From Alteromonas gilva (lineage in GTDB: Bacteria > Pseudomonadota > Gammaproteobacteria > Enterobacterales > Alteromonadaceae), in the NCBI RefSeq assembly GCF_028595265.1, contig NZ_JAQQXP010000002.1:372001-436000 (forward strand): a stretch of DNA of 64,000 bases, in the 5' to 3' direction. Made by a program: the position numbers and the translations under genes. The notes below the pieces were generated by a model. The model searched no databases, was not told where the DNA came from, and saw only the letters and a program-made list of their open reading frames with translations. Positions 1 to 9,542 of this stretch are shown piece by piece (position 1 is the first letter of the stretch; every line of letters starts with the position of its first letter).

Positions 1-1011
1 GGCGGTTTGTTGGACCTGCTCAGCGTTGAGCTTGTCACTGATTTTTATGGTTGAGAAGGGGTTAAAAACCTCCACCTCAACGCCTAAGTCCTGTTGTAAT
101 GTCTCGGTTAAGGTTGGCAGTACGGCAGCACCACCACTGAGGACAATGCGCTGCGGGCGCTTGGCATTCATGGTGCTCATATACATTTGGATAGCCCGGT
201 TAATCTGCTGTTGTAAATTTGCCGCAAAAACCGGCAACGTGTCGGTTACCCAGTTATCCGGTAGCGTGTTGTCGATAAGTTGTGACTCAACATCTTTACG
301 CTCGAGCATGTGAATGAGCGCTAAATCCTGCAGCAGCGTATCGGTGCCAAAGTTATGCTCCTTGGTATAGAGCACCTCGCCCTCCTGCCATACGCAGACC
401 TGCAGCAATGAGGCTCCCACATTGATACAGCACACCGATGAGCGCGCCTCGTCATGAGGGTAGAAGTAGTCAACGGCGTTGCCCAGCGCAAAGCTTTCAA
501 TGTCGACAACCAGTGGTTCAAAGCTCTGTTCGCGTACTAATGTTGAGCGAGAATCCACGATATCCTTGTGCGCTGCACTGAGTAACACATTGACTTTGCC
601 GGCGTGAGTCTCGCTCATACCCAGCTCTTCAAAGTCGAGATAGACCTCCTCAAGGGGATAGGGAATAAGACTGTCGGCCTCAACCTCTATTTGTCCTTCG
701 AGCTCGAAGTCTGACTGATCGGGCTCCATGTGCACCACTTTACTGATAACGGATGTACCGGCCACCGCGATGGCGGCAGGCTTTAATTTGTTTTTTAGCG
801 CCAGGCGAACTTTACGCAAGGCCAGACTCACCGCGTCGTAGTCACTGATTTCACGCTCTCTGAAGGCATCTTTGATGATCGGCTCACAGGCATACGCTGT
901 CAGCGTGTAGTCACCGGCAGCGCCTTCAAGCACCACCGCTTTGATGCAACGGGTACCAATGTCGAGTCCGACAATGGAGGGTTGCTTCTTTTTGAACAGT
1001 GATCTTACCAT
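1..1011 (-). CDS. pilM: Type IV pilus assembly protein PilM (3' end cut by window edge)
   Basis: Inner-membrane-associated, actin-like ATPase-fold protein that binds the PilN tail in the cytoplasm and helps align the type IV pilus machine. The frame is open from ATG at 1011 to base 1 (337 codons), so only a short C-terminal piece is missing. Near the N-terminus is LDIGTRCIKAVVLE, the phosphate-1 loop of the actin/FtsA superfamily, and near the visible end is RIVLSGGAAVLPTL, the adenosine-loop signature. It is divergent from mrcA, the standard gammaproteobacterial arrangement; pilNOPQ would be expected beyond the left edge. The KKK-rich start (MVRSLFKKKQPS) is typical of PilM. Confidence 0.93.
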   Translation of the reverse strand, partial: MVRSLFKKKQPSIVGLDIGTRCIKAVVLEGAAGDYTLTAYACEPIIKDAFREREISDYDAVSLALRKVRLALKNKLKPAAIAVAGTSVISKVVHMEPDQSDFELEGQIEVEADSLIPYPLEEVYLDFEELGMSETHAGKVNVLLSAAHKDIVDSRSTLVREQSFEPLVVDIESFALGNAVDYFYPHDEARSSVCCINVGASLLQVCVWQEGEVLYTKEHNFGTDTLLQDLALIHMLERKDVESQLIDNTLPDNWVTDTLPVFAANLQQQINRAIQMYMSTMNAKRPQRIVLSGGAAVLPTLTETLQQDLGVEVEVFNPFSTIKISDKLNAEQVQQTA

Positions 1012-1151
1012 GTCAACCGTAGCCTTATTTCTTAGCGAACAATTTCTAACTTATGATGTTACTGAATTTTTTTCTATTAAATGGTTCTAATAAATACACT
1101 TAGGTATAAAATATAAGTCATTTTGGCAAAAAAGCCCTGTTCATTCTTATT

Positions 1152-3824
1152 GTGAAATATTTAAAAACCGTACTATTAGTTGGATTTGTCGCCGCGTTAC
1201 TTGGCAGTGTAACGTTAACGGGTATCTATTTTTATATGAAACCTGACTTGCCCAGCGTTGCCATCCTTAAGGATGTGCGACTGCAAACCCCCATGCGTAT
1301 TTATACCCATGACGGCAAGCTAATTTCACAATACGGCGTAAAAAGGCGTATTCCGGTAACCTTAGACGAAACACCGGAATTATTACAAAAAGCGATTCTG
1401 GCTACCGAAGACAGCCGGTTTTATAAACATTTCGGTATTGATCCTATCGGCATTACCCGTGCTTTCATTAATCTGGTGCTGACTGGCGAAAAAAGTCAGG
1501 GGGCCAGTACACTGACCCAGCAACTGGCGCGTGGCTTTTTTCTAACCCGCGAAAAAACCTACATCCGCAAGATTAAAGAAGTGTTTATTGCCCTGCATAT
1601 GGAGGCGGAGTTAAGCAAGGATGAAATCTTTGAGCTTTACCTCAACAAAATTGAACTGGGGCATCGCTCATTTGGCTTTGGCGCTGCCGCACAAGTTTAC
1701 TACGGTAAGAAATTAAACGAGTTAAGCCTGGCCCAGATTGCCACACTGGCCGGCCTGCCACAGGCACCCTCGGTGCTCAATCCGATTAGCCGCCCTGAGC
1801 GCTCTCTGGAACGGCGTCGCATTGTGTTGTTGCGTATGCTCGACGAAGGGTTTATCACTAAAGCGCAGTTTAATGAAGCAAACTCGGCCCCGGTCACCGC
1901 TAAAAAGCATGGTGCCGAAATTGAACTGGATGCGCCGTATCTGGCTGATTTGATTTATTCAGAAATGGTCAACCTGTACGGTAAAGAAGAGGCCGAAACC
2001 GGCGGTTATCAGGTGTATGCCACTGCCAGTTCAACACTGCAACAAGCCGCACAACACGCGGTTAAACAAAACTTACATGATTACGATGAACGTCACGGCT
2101 ATCGTGGTGCGGTGGCGCGGTTATGGCCATTGCAGGCTAACAACGATAATGCTGCAAAGGGCGAAGCCAAAGCGGAGGAGGAATGCGCAGCTCAGCCACT
2201 CTACGTAAACTGGCCCTGTGATATTGACGAAAACGATGTGAATGATGCCTTGGCTAACATCGGTGCTTATGGGTTTGTCAGACCGGTTGTAGTGACCAGC
2301 GTTGATGAAAAAACGTTTATAACGCGCGACAGCGCGGGCACTGAGCGCACAATTGAGTGGCAGGGTATGGACTGGGCAAGACCGTATATCCATGACAGCC
2401 GCCAGGGGCAGCCACCTGACACCGCCTCTGACATTGTTGCCGCGGGTGATATTGTGTATATCCGCGAACAGGATGACCTGTGGCGGCTGGCTCAGTTGCC
2501 TGATGCCAGCGGTGCGCTGGTGGCGCTTGATCCCAATAATGGTGCGGTGCAGGCGATTGTAGGCGGGTACAGTTTTTACGAGAGCCAGTTTAATCGGGCC
2601 ACGCAGGCAAAACGTCAGGTGGGCTCGAACATTAAGCCGTTTGTTTATTCGGCCGCGCTGGAAAACGGCTATACCATTGCCAGTGTGATCAACGATGCGC
2701 CCATCAACGAATGGGACGAAGCCACAGGCGTTGCCTGGCGGCCACAAAATTCACCCGCGGAATATGATGGTCCGATCCGCATGCGTATCGCCCTGGGGAA
2801 ATCTAAAAACGTAGTATCAGTTCGTTTACTGCGGGGCGTCGGCCTCGACAATACCATAGAACACCTTACCCGTTTTGGTTTGGACAAAGCCGATATCTCC
2901 CGGGATGAAACCGTATCCCTGGGCTCCAGTTCTCATACACCGCTGGAAGTGGTACGTGGGATGGCCACCATCGCCAATGGTGGGTTTCTTATTCAGCCCT
3001 ATTTTATTGATCGCGTCCTCGATGAAAACGGCAGGATGCTCTGGCAGCATACCCCCAGTTTGGCTTGCGATAACGTTGACTGCGACGAAGCCCGACAACA
3101 GGCATTTGCAGAGAGCAGTGGCGCGGCGAATGCCGAAGCTGATGCTGAGGCTGATGTTGAGGCTATGCTGGCCGCTGAGCTGAACCAGTCTGTCCAGTCA
3201 GAGCCTGAGAACACCCCGTTGGCGCCGCGGGTTATCTCAGCCCAGAACGCGTTTCTGGTGGCCGATATGATGCGAACCGCGGTGCGGGTTAATGGTAGTT
3301 GGACGGACTGGCGTGGTACCGGGTGGCGAGCCAGTCTGATATTAAAACGCGACGATCTGGCCGGTAAAACCGGTACCACCAATGATTCACGGGATGCCTG
3401 GTTTAGTGGCTTTAATCGTAAACTTGTCGCCACCGCTTGGGTGGGCTTTGATGACATGAACAGGCAACTCGGCCGCACCACCTATAATCAGCCGTTAGCA
3501 GCAAGAGATCCCGAACGCTTTAGCTGGATAGGAAATGCCATGATTGGTACTGAGAGCGGCGCCATGGCCGCGCAGCCAGCCTGGATTCGATTTATGCAAA
3601 CGGCACTGAATGACGTACCCGAAGCGCCTATGCCAGTGCCCGCCGATATCGTCAGGGTACGCATAGATCGTACCAGTGGAAAGTTGACCCGGCGCACAGA
3701 CGATACCACACTGTTTGAATACTTCCTGAGAGGAACCCAACCCACTGTCTATGTGTTGGACGATGAGCTGGACGACTCCACAGGAGAAGATAAAACGAAT
3801 GTAGATGTTGATGATATATTCTAG
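1152..3824 (+). CDS. mrcA: Penicillin-binding protein 1A (bifunctional glycosyltransferase/transpeptidase)
   Basis: Class A PBP that polymerises lipid II and cross-links peptidoglycan in the periplasm. It has an N-terminal membrane anchor (about residues 7-28). The GT51 domain carries the catalytic glutamate in EDSRFYKHFG (E86), followed by GASTLTQQLAR. A central OB-like insert leads into the transpeptidase domain with SxxK (S492-N-I-K495), SKN (in LGKSKNVVSVRL) and KTGT (K739-T742). The 890-residue length is normal for the Pseudomonas/Alteromonas type. The start is GTG; no strong Shine-Dalgarno is visible, but residue 1 sits directly before the hydrophobic anchor. A low-complexity Ala/Glu/Asp stretch (roughly 655-685) lies between motifs and looks like a lineage-specific linker. 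Confidence 0.96.
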   Translation: MKYLKTVLLVGFVAALLGSVTLTGIYFYMKPDLPSVAILKDVRLQTPMRIYTHDGKLISQYGVKRRIPVTLDETPELLQKAILATEDSRFYKHFGIDPIGITRAFINLVLTGEKSQGASTLTQQLARGFFLTREKTYIRKIKEVFIALHMEAELSKDEIFELYLNKIELGHRSFGFGAAAQVYYGKKLNELSLAQIATLAGLPQAPSVLNPISRPERSLERRRIVLLRMLDEGFITKAQFNEANSAPVTAKKHGAEIELDAPYLADLIYSEMVNLYGKEEAETGGYQVYATASSTLQQAAQHAVKQNLHDYDERHGYRGAVARLWPLQANNDNAAKGEAKAEEECAAQPLYVNWPCDIDENDVNDALANIGAYGFVRPVVVTSVDEKTFITRDSAGTERTIEWQGMDWARPYIHDSRQGQPPDTASDIVAAGDIVYIREQDDLWRLAQLPDASGALVALDPNNGAVQAIVGGYSFYESQFNRATQAKRQVGSNIKPFVYSAALENGYTIASVINDAPINEWDEATGVAWRPQNSPAEYDGPIRMRIALGKSKNVVSVRLLRGVGLDNTIEHLTRFGLDKADISRDETVSLGSSSHTPLEVVRGMATIANGGFLIQPYFIDRVLDENGRMLWQHTPSLACDNVDCDEARQQAFAESSGAANAEADAEADVEAMLAAELNQSVQSEPENTPLAPRVISAQNAFLVADMMRTAVRVNGSWTDWRGTGWRASLILKRDDLAGKTGTTNDSRDAWFSGFNRKLVATAWVGFDDMNRQLGRTTYNQPLAARDPERFSWIGNAMIGTESGAMAAQPAWIRFMQTALNDVPEAPMPVPADIVRVRIDRTSGKLTRRTDDTTLFEYFLRGTQPTVYVLDDELDDSTGEDKTNVDVDDIF

Positions 3825-3995
3825 CGTCTGCGAGATATAGCGCCTGCGTGCTATTTTTACGTTGTTGGCAGTTGTAGCTTCAGGCCCTCCGGGTCTACAA
3901 CAGCCGTCTGGTTTAAATAGTAAAAAAGTGCTGAAAAAATGCATAGCAAAGGTCAGCAGACCCTCGCTAAAACGATAATAAATGGTTAAATAATA

Positions 3996-5687
3996 ATGTC
4001 TGATGACGATAAGAGGTATTTGTACATCCCGCATGCCGGGCCGTCGCTTCTGGAAACGCCACTATTGAACAAAGGCAGTGCCTTTACGGTTAAAGAGCGC
4101 GCACGCTTTAATCTCACCGGGTTGTTGCCACCCCGCTATGAGACTATCGAAGAACAGGTTGAACGGGCCTTCATGCAATACAATACCTTTGACGATCCGC
4201 TCAATAAACACATTTACCTGCGCGCAATTCAGGATAACAACGAAACCTTATTCTACCGGCTTATTCAGTCGCACATCGAAGAGATGATGCCAATCATCTA
4301 TACCCCGACGGTGGGTGATGCCTGTGAGCAATTTTCGGATATCTACCGTAGCTCCCGCGGCTTGTTTATTTCCTGGGAAGAACGCCATCAAATTGATGAT
4401 ATCGTTCGCAACGCCACCAAACGTAAAGTAAAGGTCATCGTGGTAACCGATGGCGAGCGCATTCTCGGTCTGGGCGACCAGGGCATCGGCGGTATGGGTA
4501 TTCCGATTGGTAAGCTTTCACTCTACACCGCCTGTGGCGGAATATCGCCGGCTTACACGCTGCCGGTAATGCTGGATGTGGGCACCAACAACGAAAAGCT
4601 GCTCAACGATCCCATGTACATGGGCGCCCGTCATAAGCGTATCAGCCAGGACGAGTACGATGAGTTTCTGGATATGTTCATCAAGGCCGTCACCCGTCGT
4701 TGGCCGGATGTGCTTATTCAGTTTGAAGATTTCGCCCAACCCAATGCCATGCCATTGCTGAGTCGTTACCGCAAGGAAGTGTGCTGTTTTAACGATGATA
4801 TACAGGGCACGGCCGCGGTAACGCTGGGCACTATTCTGGCCGCCTGTCGTATGAAACAGAGCAAACTGTCTGACATGAATATTGTTTTTGTCGGGGCCGG
4901 TTCGGCTGGCTGCGGGATTGCCGAGATGCTGATTCAGCAAATGTGCCATGAAGGGCTGAGCGATGCCCAGGCGCGTAAACAAATCTTCATGGTCGACCGC
5001 TACGGATTGGTCATGGAAGGGCAGGAGGGGCTGCGTGACTTCCAACAGCGTTTACAACACAACAACGACGACATCGTCGATTGGTCATACAGCGGGGAAT
5101 ATCCGTCGTTACTGGATGTGGTTAACTGCGCCAAACCTGAAGTCATGATTGGTGTGTCTGGTCAGCCAGGCTTGTTTACCGAACAAGTGGTAAGCGCTAT
5201 GAAGCGGCATACTGAACTGCCGATTATTTTTCCGCTGAGTAACCCGTCACGTCAGGTCGAGGCCCGTCCGGAGCAGGTCATCGAATGGACTGACGGTGAA
5301 GTGGTGATTGCCACCGGCAGCCCGTTTAAACCGGTGGAATATAATGGCCGGCACTTCCCGGTAGCACAATGCAATAACAGCTATATCTTCCCTGGCATTG
5401 GCTTAGGGGTGGTGGCCTCCAAAGCGCGCTTAATCAGTGATGAGATGTTGATGGCAGCAAGTAATGCGCTGGCCTGTGCATCGCCGCTGGCGAATACGGG
5501 TAAAGGCGAACTGCTGCCGCCATTGCGTGAAATCTCTGCCCTGAGCCGACAAATTGCCTTTGATGTGGCAAAAGTCGCTATGGAGCAAGGGTTAGCGCTG
5601 GAGCAGACTGACGAAAACCTTTTGGCCAGTATTGAGAGCAATTTCTGGCGCGCCGAATACCGCCCGTATAAGCGAGTGAGTATATAA
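3996..5687 (+). CDS. maeA: NAD-dependent malic enzyme (oxaloacetate-decarboxylating)
   Basis: Converts malate to pyruvate and CO2 with NAD reduction, linking the TCA cycle to pyruvate. The 563 residues match the large E. coli SfcA/MaeA class. Recognisable motifs are the N-terminal malic domain with YTPTVGDACEQ and VVTDGERILGLGDQGIGGMGI, the divalent-metal site FEDFAQPNA plus FNDDIQGTAAV, and the Rossmann NAD site FVGAGSAGCGIAE. SNPSRQVEARPEQ lies in the C-terminal lobe. It is monocistronic: 171 bp separate it from mrcA, and the next gene is convergent. Confidence 0.96.
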   Translation: MSDDDKRYLYIPHAGPSLLETPLLNKGSAFTVKERARFNLTGLLPPRYETIEEQVERAFMQYNTFDDPLNKHIYLRAIQDNNETLFYRLIQSHIEEMMPIIYTPTVGDACEQFSDIYRSSRGLFISWEERHQIDDIVRNATKRKVKVIVVTDGERILGLGDQGIGGMGIPIGKLSLYTACGGISPAYTLPVMLDVGTNNEKLLNDPMYMGARHKRISQDEYDEFLDMFIKAVTRRWPDVLIQFEDFAQPNAMPLLSRYRKEVCCFNDDIQGTAAVTLGTILAACRMKQSKLSDMNIVFVGAGSAGCGIAEMLIQQMCHEGLSDAQARKQIFMVDRYGLVMEGQEGLRDFQQRLQHNNDDIVDWSYSGEYPSLLDVVNCAKPEVMIGVSGQPGLFTEQVVSAMKRHTELPIIFPLSNPSRQVEARPEQVIEWTDGEVVIATGSPFKPVEYNGRHFPVAQCNNSYIFPGIGLGVVASKARLISDEMLMAASNALACASPLANTGKGELLPPLREISALSRQIAFDVAKVAMEQGLALEQTDENLLASIESNFWRAEYRPYKRVSI

Positions 5688-5700
5688 ACCGAAGCGCTGT

Positions 5701-5731
5701 TCAGGTTGCGCTGTGTCTCAGCGTAACCTGA
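5701..5731 (+). terminator. Hairpin between convergent maeA and the hydrolase gene (terminator-like, no U-tract)
   Basis: TCAGGTTGCGCTG and CAGCGTAACCTGA form a 13-bp stem with one G-U pair and a 5-nt loop, starting 13 nt after the maeA stop. No run of T follows on either strand, so it is at best a weak or Rho-assisted terminator, or an mRNA-end stabiliser. Confidence 0.4.
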
Positions 5732-5812
5732 GCAACAAGGTTACTGAGCGCTGGCCTTGTTTGGCTGTTCAATTCCCCAGACTTACTGGTCGCACGTGGA
5801 GTTAAAGTGTGA

Positions 5813-6703
5813 TTAGTGAGAAGCCGTAGAACATTTCTTATTAAACGAGTGGCCTAACAACCAGTCTACTATCGATTGCCAGCATGCCTGGCTGTGTTTA
5901 GAAAAAAACCGCATATGGCCGAGCTCAGCCAGTTCATAATCGCCCGGCGAGATGTGCTGCTGGGTAACACGCAGATTGTTGTACAGCGATAAAATATCAT
6001 CGACGTTTTCCGGCACGACAATTTCGTCGTCAGTAGCGGTGATCCATAGCGCTGGTTGCGTCAGGCGGTCGTAAAAGTGCTGGTGAATTCGGCTGCCAAA
6101 TTCTGTTTTAGCATAGCCCTGACCGTTGCACCAGCGTCGCCACTGAGCGCCCACGCCTTTGGGTAAGGGCTCGCCCATCCCCAGCCAATGAGACTGGGTT
6201 TGGCCGCACAGCAGGTTGGTCAGGGGGATAAACAGGTTCATATAAAAATGCGCTTTATATTTATAAGGCGCGGCGAAATTACGCAGGCTTCCAGAGGAAC
6301 TGCCATAGGTCACAATACTGCTTAATGCCTCTGCATTGTGCATTAGTCCGGCGAGTTGTCCGCCCGCGCTATGGCCAATTAAATGTAGCGGTATTGGTGA
6401 GAATTTGTTTTGCAGGTATGCCAAAACGGCAGGCATGTCCTGCTGCCCCCAGCACTGCAATGTTGCGTTAGCCATTATCTGAGCGTGCTTAGGTGAGTCG
6501 CCGATGCCACGATTGTCGTAGGTTAGTACCGCAATACCCTGCTCAGCGAGATAGCGCGCAAAGTGGCTGTAAAAGCGCTGTTTAATGCCGGTTGCCGGGG
6601 CCAGCATAACGGCGCAAACCGGGCTTTCGCCGGGCAGATATAGCAACGCAGAGAGAGCGGTTTTGTCGGCGCAGGAAATGGTTACAGGAACAGCTGGCTG
6701 CAT
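5813..6703 (-). CDS. Alpha/beta hydrolase (COG4757-like), uncharacterised
   Basis: Probable cytoplasmic serine hydrolase of the alpha/beta fold; substrate unknown. The nucleophile elbow is GHSAGGQ, the acid is probably in ITATDDEIVVPEN, and the histidine is in LAELGHMRFF near the end. I chose ATG at 6703 (296 aa, starting MQPAVPVTISC) because AGAG lies just upstream and the conserved fold begins there. An in-frame start at 6799 would add 32 residues that look non-coding. It lies 140 bp downstream of argA on the same strand; a hairpin between them suggests it is not a firm part of the arginine operon. Confidence 0.8.
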   Translation of the reverse strand: MQPAVPVTISCADKTALSALLYLPGESPVCAVMLAPATGIKQRFYSHFARYLAEQGIAVLTYDNRGIGDSPKHAQIMANATLQCWGQQDMPAVLAYLQNKFSPIPLHLIGHSAGGQLAGLMHNAEALSSIVTYGSSSGSLRNFAAPYKYKAHFYMNLFIPLTNLLCGQTQSHWLGMGEPLPKGVGAQWRRWCNGQGYAKTEFGSRIHQHFYDRLTQPALWITATDDEIVVPENVDDILSLYNNLRVTQQHISPGDYELAELGHMRFFSKHSQACWQSIVDWLLGHSFNKKCSTASH

Positions 6704-6794
6704 AATATAATCTCTGGTCTTACCAGTGGGTAGGATATTATAACGATTCCAATCTAAAGTTAAAGGGCGCGCAGAGTAAGCACCGGTCAACGAC

Positions 6795-6832
6795 TGCAAC
6801 AGTCGCTGAGCCTTTGCCCGGTGACTGTTGCA
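6795..6832 (-). terminator. Hairpin downstream of argA
   Basis: TGCAACAGTC and GACTGTTGCA form a perfect 10-bp inverted repeat with an 18-nt loop, 12 nt after the argA stop codon. No U-tract follows on the minus strand, so termination here would be weak. It may be a 3'-end stabilising stem for the arginine operon transcript. Confidence 0.4.
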
Positions 6833-6843
6833 TGCCGCGACGG

Positions 6844-8154
6844 TCAGACGTCGAGGGTAAAGACTTTTGACTTGCGCTGCAGGTTGTAGAGCTCTTTTTT
6901 AGAGCTTGGCAGCGCATCGATAGTGGCAGGCTTAAAGCCCTGATCCAAAAACCAGTGGGCGGTAACGGTGGTCAGCACAAACAGCCGTTCAATGCCCGCC
7001 GCGGCGGCACGTTCTTTGACTTCGTCAAGAATACGCTCGCCACGGTTTTTACCACGATAGTCAGCGTGGGTAGCAACACAAGCCAGTTCAGCCGAGCCAT
7101 CATCAGGGTACAAATACAGCGCCGCGCACGCGATGATCATGCCGTCACGTTCGATCACAATAAACTGGTGGATTTCATTTTCCAGTCGTTCACGGGAGCG
7201 TTTAACCAGCACGCCGCTCTCTTCCAGTGGTTTAATCAGGTTGAGAATACCGCCGACGTCGTCGATGGTAGCTTCGCGCAGTTGCTCGTAATGATTCTCC
7301 ATTACCAGCGAGCCGGCCCCATCGCGGGTGAATAGCTCCTGCAATAACGCGCCGTCGGTTTCGTAGCTGACACAATGGGCCCGGGCAATACCTGCTGCAA
7401 CGCTGGTGGTCAGGGCGCGGATCACGGTGTCTTCAGTCATGATTTCAGCGTCGCGGTGTAACTGTTCCAACTGTGAGCGCTCAATGGTTCTCAGAAGTTT
7501 GCCGTCCTTGCGGAAGATCCCGGCATAGTTGGAAAATACGATGAGCTTATCGGCTTTCAGGGCAATGGCGGCCTGGGTGGCGACATCCTCATGCGACAAG
7601 TTAAACACTTCACCGGTAGAGGAATAGCCCATAGGCGATAACAGCACGATAGAGCCATCGTTGAGGTGATCGTTAATGCCCGTGGTGTCGATGCGGCGAA
7701 CCTGTCCGGTGTTTTCAAAATCCACGCCATCGAGCACGCCCATGGGCTTAGCCACTACCAGATTGCCGGTGCACACCCGTATACGGGCGCCGTGCATGGG
7801 CGAGTTAGGCAGGCCCATGGTCAGCAGCGCTTCAATATGACAACGTACCGAACCGGCTGCGTCTTTCACGCACTCGAGGGTTTCTTTATCGGTGATGCGC
7901 ATGTCGTGGCTAAAACGCGCCTCGGTTTTACGCAGCGCCACGCGCTGATCAATTTGCGGTCGCGCTCCATGCACTAACACCAGGCGAACTCCCAGGCTAC
8001 TCAACAGGGCAATGTCCTGAATAATATTAGGAAAGTTTTCCTCTTCTATGGCCTCGCCACCAAACATCAGGACAAAGGTTTTCCCCCTGTGCGCATTGAT
8101 GTAAGGTGCGGAACTGCGAAACAGGCCAATACTGTCGTGATGCGATAGCACCAT
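6844..8154 (-). CDS. argA: N-acetylglutamate synthase (amino-acid N-acetyltransferase)
   Basis: First step of arginine synthesis: acetylates glutamate with acetyl-CoA. The 436 residues have the classical ArgA layout, an N-terminal amino-acid-kinase domain (LMFGGEAIEEENF, LVLVHGARPQID) and a C-terminal GNAT domain from about residue 290 (ATHADYRGKNRGERIL is the acetyl-CoA loop). The kinase-like domain is expected to carry arginine feedback control. It is last in argCBFGHA, 5 bp after argH. Full-length ArgA sits directly behind an unfused ArgH; some marine gammaproteobacteria instead carry an argH-GNAT fusion. Confidence 0.96.
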   Translation of the reverse strand: MVLSHHDSIGLFRSSAPYINAHRGKTFVLMFGGEAIEEENFPNIIQDIALLSSLGVRLVLVHGARPQIDQRVALRKTEARFSHDMRITDKETLECVKDAAGSVRCHIEALLTMGLPNSPMHGARIRVCTGNLVVAKPMGVLDGVDFENTGQVRRIDTTGINDHLNDGSIVLLSPMGYSSTGEVFNLSHEDVATQAAIALKADKLIVFSNYAGIFRKDGKLLRTIERSQLEQLHRDAEIMTEDTVIRALTTSVAAGIARAHCVSYETDGALLQELFTRDGAGSLVMENHYEQLREATIDDVGGILNLIKPLEESGVLVKRSRERLENEIHQFIVIERDGMIIACAALYLYPDDGSAELACVATHADYRGKNRGERILDEVKERAAAAGIERLFVLTTVTAHWFLDQGFKPATIDALPSSKKELYNLQRKSKVFTLDV

Positions 8155-8159
8155 AATGG

Positions 8160-9542
8160 TTATCCCAGCTTATCCAGTTCTTCCAACGCCTGATACAGTG
8201 CTTTTGTGACTGTTTCAGCACTGGTACCCCCAAGAATATTACGTTTGTCTACGCCGTACTCAAGTTGCAGCACAGGGTAAACGTCGTCGCCGATATCACC
8301 GCACACCGACTGTAGCTGTTCAAGCGACAAATCCTCAATAGGTGAGTCATGCTCAAGGGCAAGCAATACTATCTGGCCTGAAATATCGTGAGCCGTTCTG
8401 AACGGGATCCCTTTACCTACCAGGTAATCGGCCAGTTCAGTGGCATTGGAATAGCCCTGGGCAGCGGCAATGCTACAACGCTCTTCGTTGAGTGCCAGGC
8501 TGTCGAGCACTTCACAGGCAATGCATAAACAGCAGTGCCATTGATTCACTGCGTCAAAGGCGCCTTCCTTGTCTTCCTGCATATCTTTATTGTAGGCCAG
8601 CGGCAGGCCTTTCATGGTGACCAGCAGCGCCTGCAGATGACCAAACACCCGGCCACATTTGCCGCGCAGTAACTCCAGCGCATCGGGGTTTTTCTTTTGT
8701 GGCATCAGTGAGGAGCCAGAGGTGACGCTGTCGCCTAACTGTAAAAAGCCCGCTTCACCTGAGTTATAAAAAATTAAATCTTCGGCCAGGCGCGACAAGT
8801 GCATCATACTGGTGCTGGCAGTAAACAGCAGCTCCAACACAAAATCACGGTCGGATACCGCATCCAAACTGTTCAGGCAGGGGCTGGCAAACCCCAGTTG
8901 TGTGGCAATTTCCTGACGATCCACCGGGTAGGTGGTACCGGCCAGTGCGCCGGAGCCTAAGGGGCACTGATTCATACGGGTATGTAAATCATCCAAACGG
9001 CTCAGATCACGTTTAAACATTTCCACGTACGCCAGACACCAGTGGGCAAAGCGAATCGGTTGAGCACGCTGTAGGTGAGTGTAGCCCGGAATAATTGCCT
9101 GTTGATGGCGGCTAGCGGTATTGAGCAGACTGCGCATTACCTGGGTCACATCAGTTTTGAGCGATTCGATGTGGGTGCGACACCACAAACGAAAGTCGGT
9201 GGCGACCTGATCGTTACGGCTGCGACCGGTGTGCAGCTTACGCCCCACATCGCCGAGCTTATCAATCAGCGCTGCTTCCACAAAACTGTGGATATCTTCT
9301 TCGCCGCTGGCCGCAAAGTCGAGTTCACCGGCTTCGGCCTGCGCTTTTAGGTCGCTGAGAGCTGATTCAAGCTGTTGTTGCTCGTCGTCGGTTAAGACAC
9401 CGGCTTTAGCCAGCGCCCGTGACCACACGATGGAGCCTTCCATGTCCTGCGCGGCCATGACCTGATCAAAGGGTAATGAGTCATTCACCTGACGGAACAT
9501 GCTGCTGCTGCCGGCAGCGAACCGGCCTCCCCATAACGCCAT
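8160..9542 (-). CDS. argH: Argininosuccinate lyase
   Basis: Cleaves argininosuccinate to arginine and fumarate, the last step of the pathway. The 460 residues are a standard stand-alone length. Family motifs are TGRSRNDQVATD, the fumarase/ASL signature GSSLMPQKKNPD with the catalytic serine loop, and HLQRAQPIRFAHW. There is no GNAT extension. The start ATG shares one base with the argG stop, so translation is probably coupled. Confidence 0.97.
   Translation of the reverse strand: MALWGGRFAAGSSSMFRQVNDSLPFDQVMAAQDMEGSIVWSRALAKAGVLTDDEQQQLESALSDLKAQAEAGELDFAASGEEDIHSFVEAALIDKLGDVGRKLHTGRSRNDQVATDFRLWCRTHIESLKTDVTQVMRSLLNTASRHQQAIIPGYTHLQRAQPIRFAHWCLAYVEMFKRDLSRLDDLHTRMNQCPLGSGALAGTTYPVDRQEIATQLGFASPCLNSLDAVSDRDFVLELLFTASTSMMHLSRLAEDLIFYNSGEAGFLQLGDSVTSGSSLMPQKKNPDALELLRGKCGRVFGHLQALLVTMKGLPLAYNKDMQEDKEGAFDAVNQWHCCLCIACEVLDSLALNEERCSIAAAQGYSNATELADYLVGKGIPFRTAHDISGQIVLLALEHDSPIEDLSLEQLQSVCGDIGDDVYPVLQLEYGVDKRNILGGTSAETVTKALYQALEELDKLG

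Noticed and set aside
2121..2747. 208-codon antisense open frame inside mrcA
   Set aside because: Lies wholly inside the well-supported transpeptidase region of PBP1A on the other strand; no ribosome-binding site or recognisable protein features.
3495..4034. 179-codon antisense frame spanning the mrcA end and maeA start
   Set aside because: Overlaps two certain genes on the opposite strand; no family resemblance.
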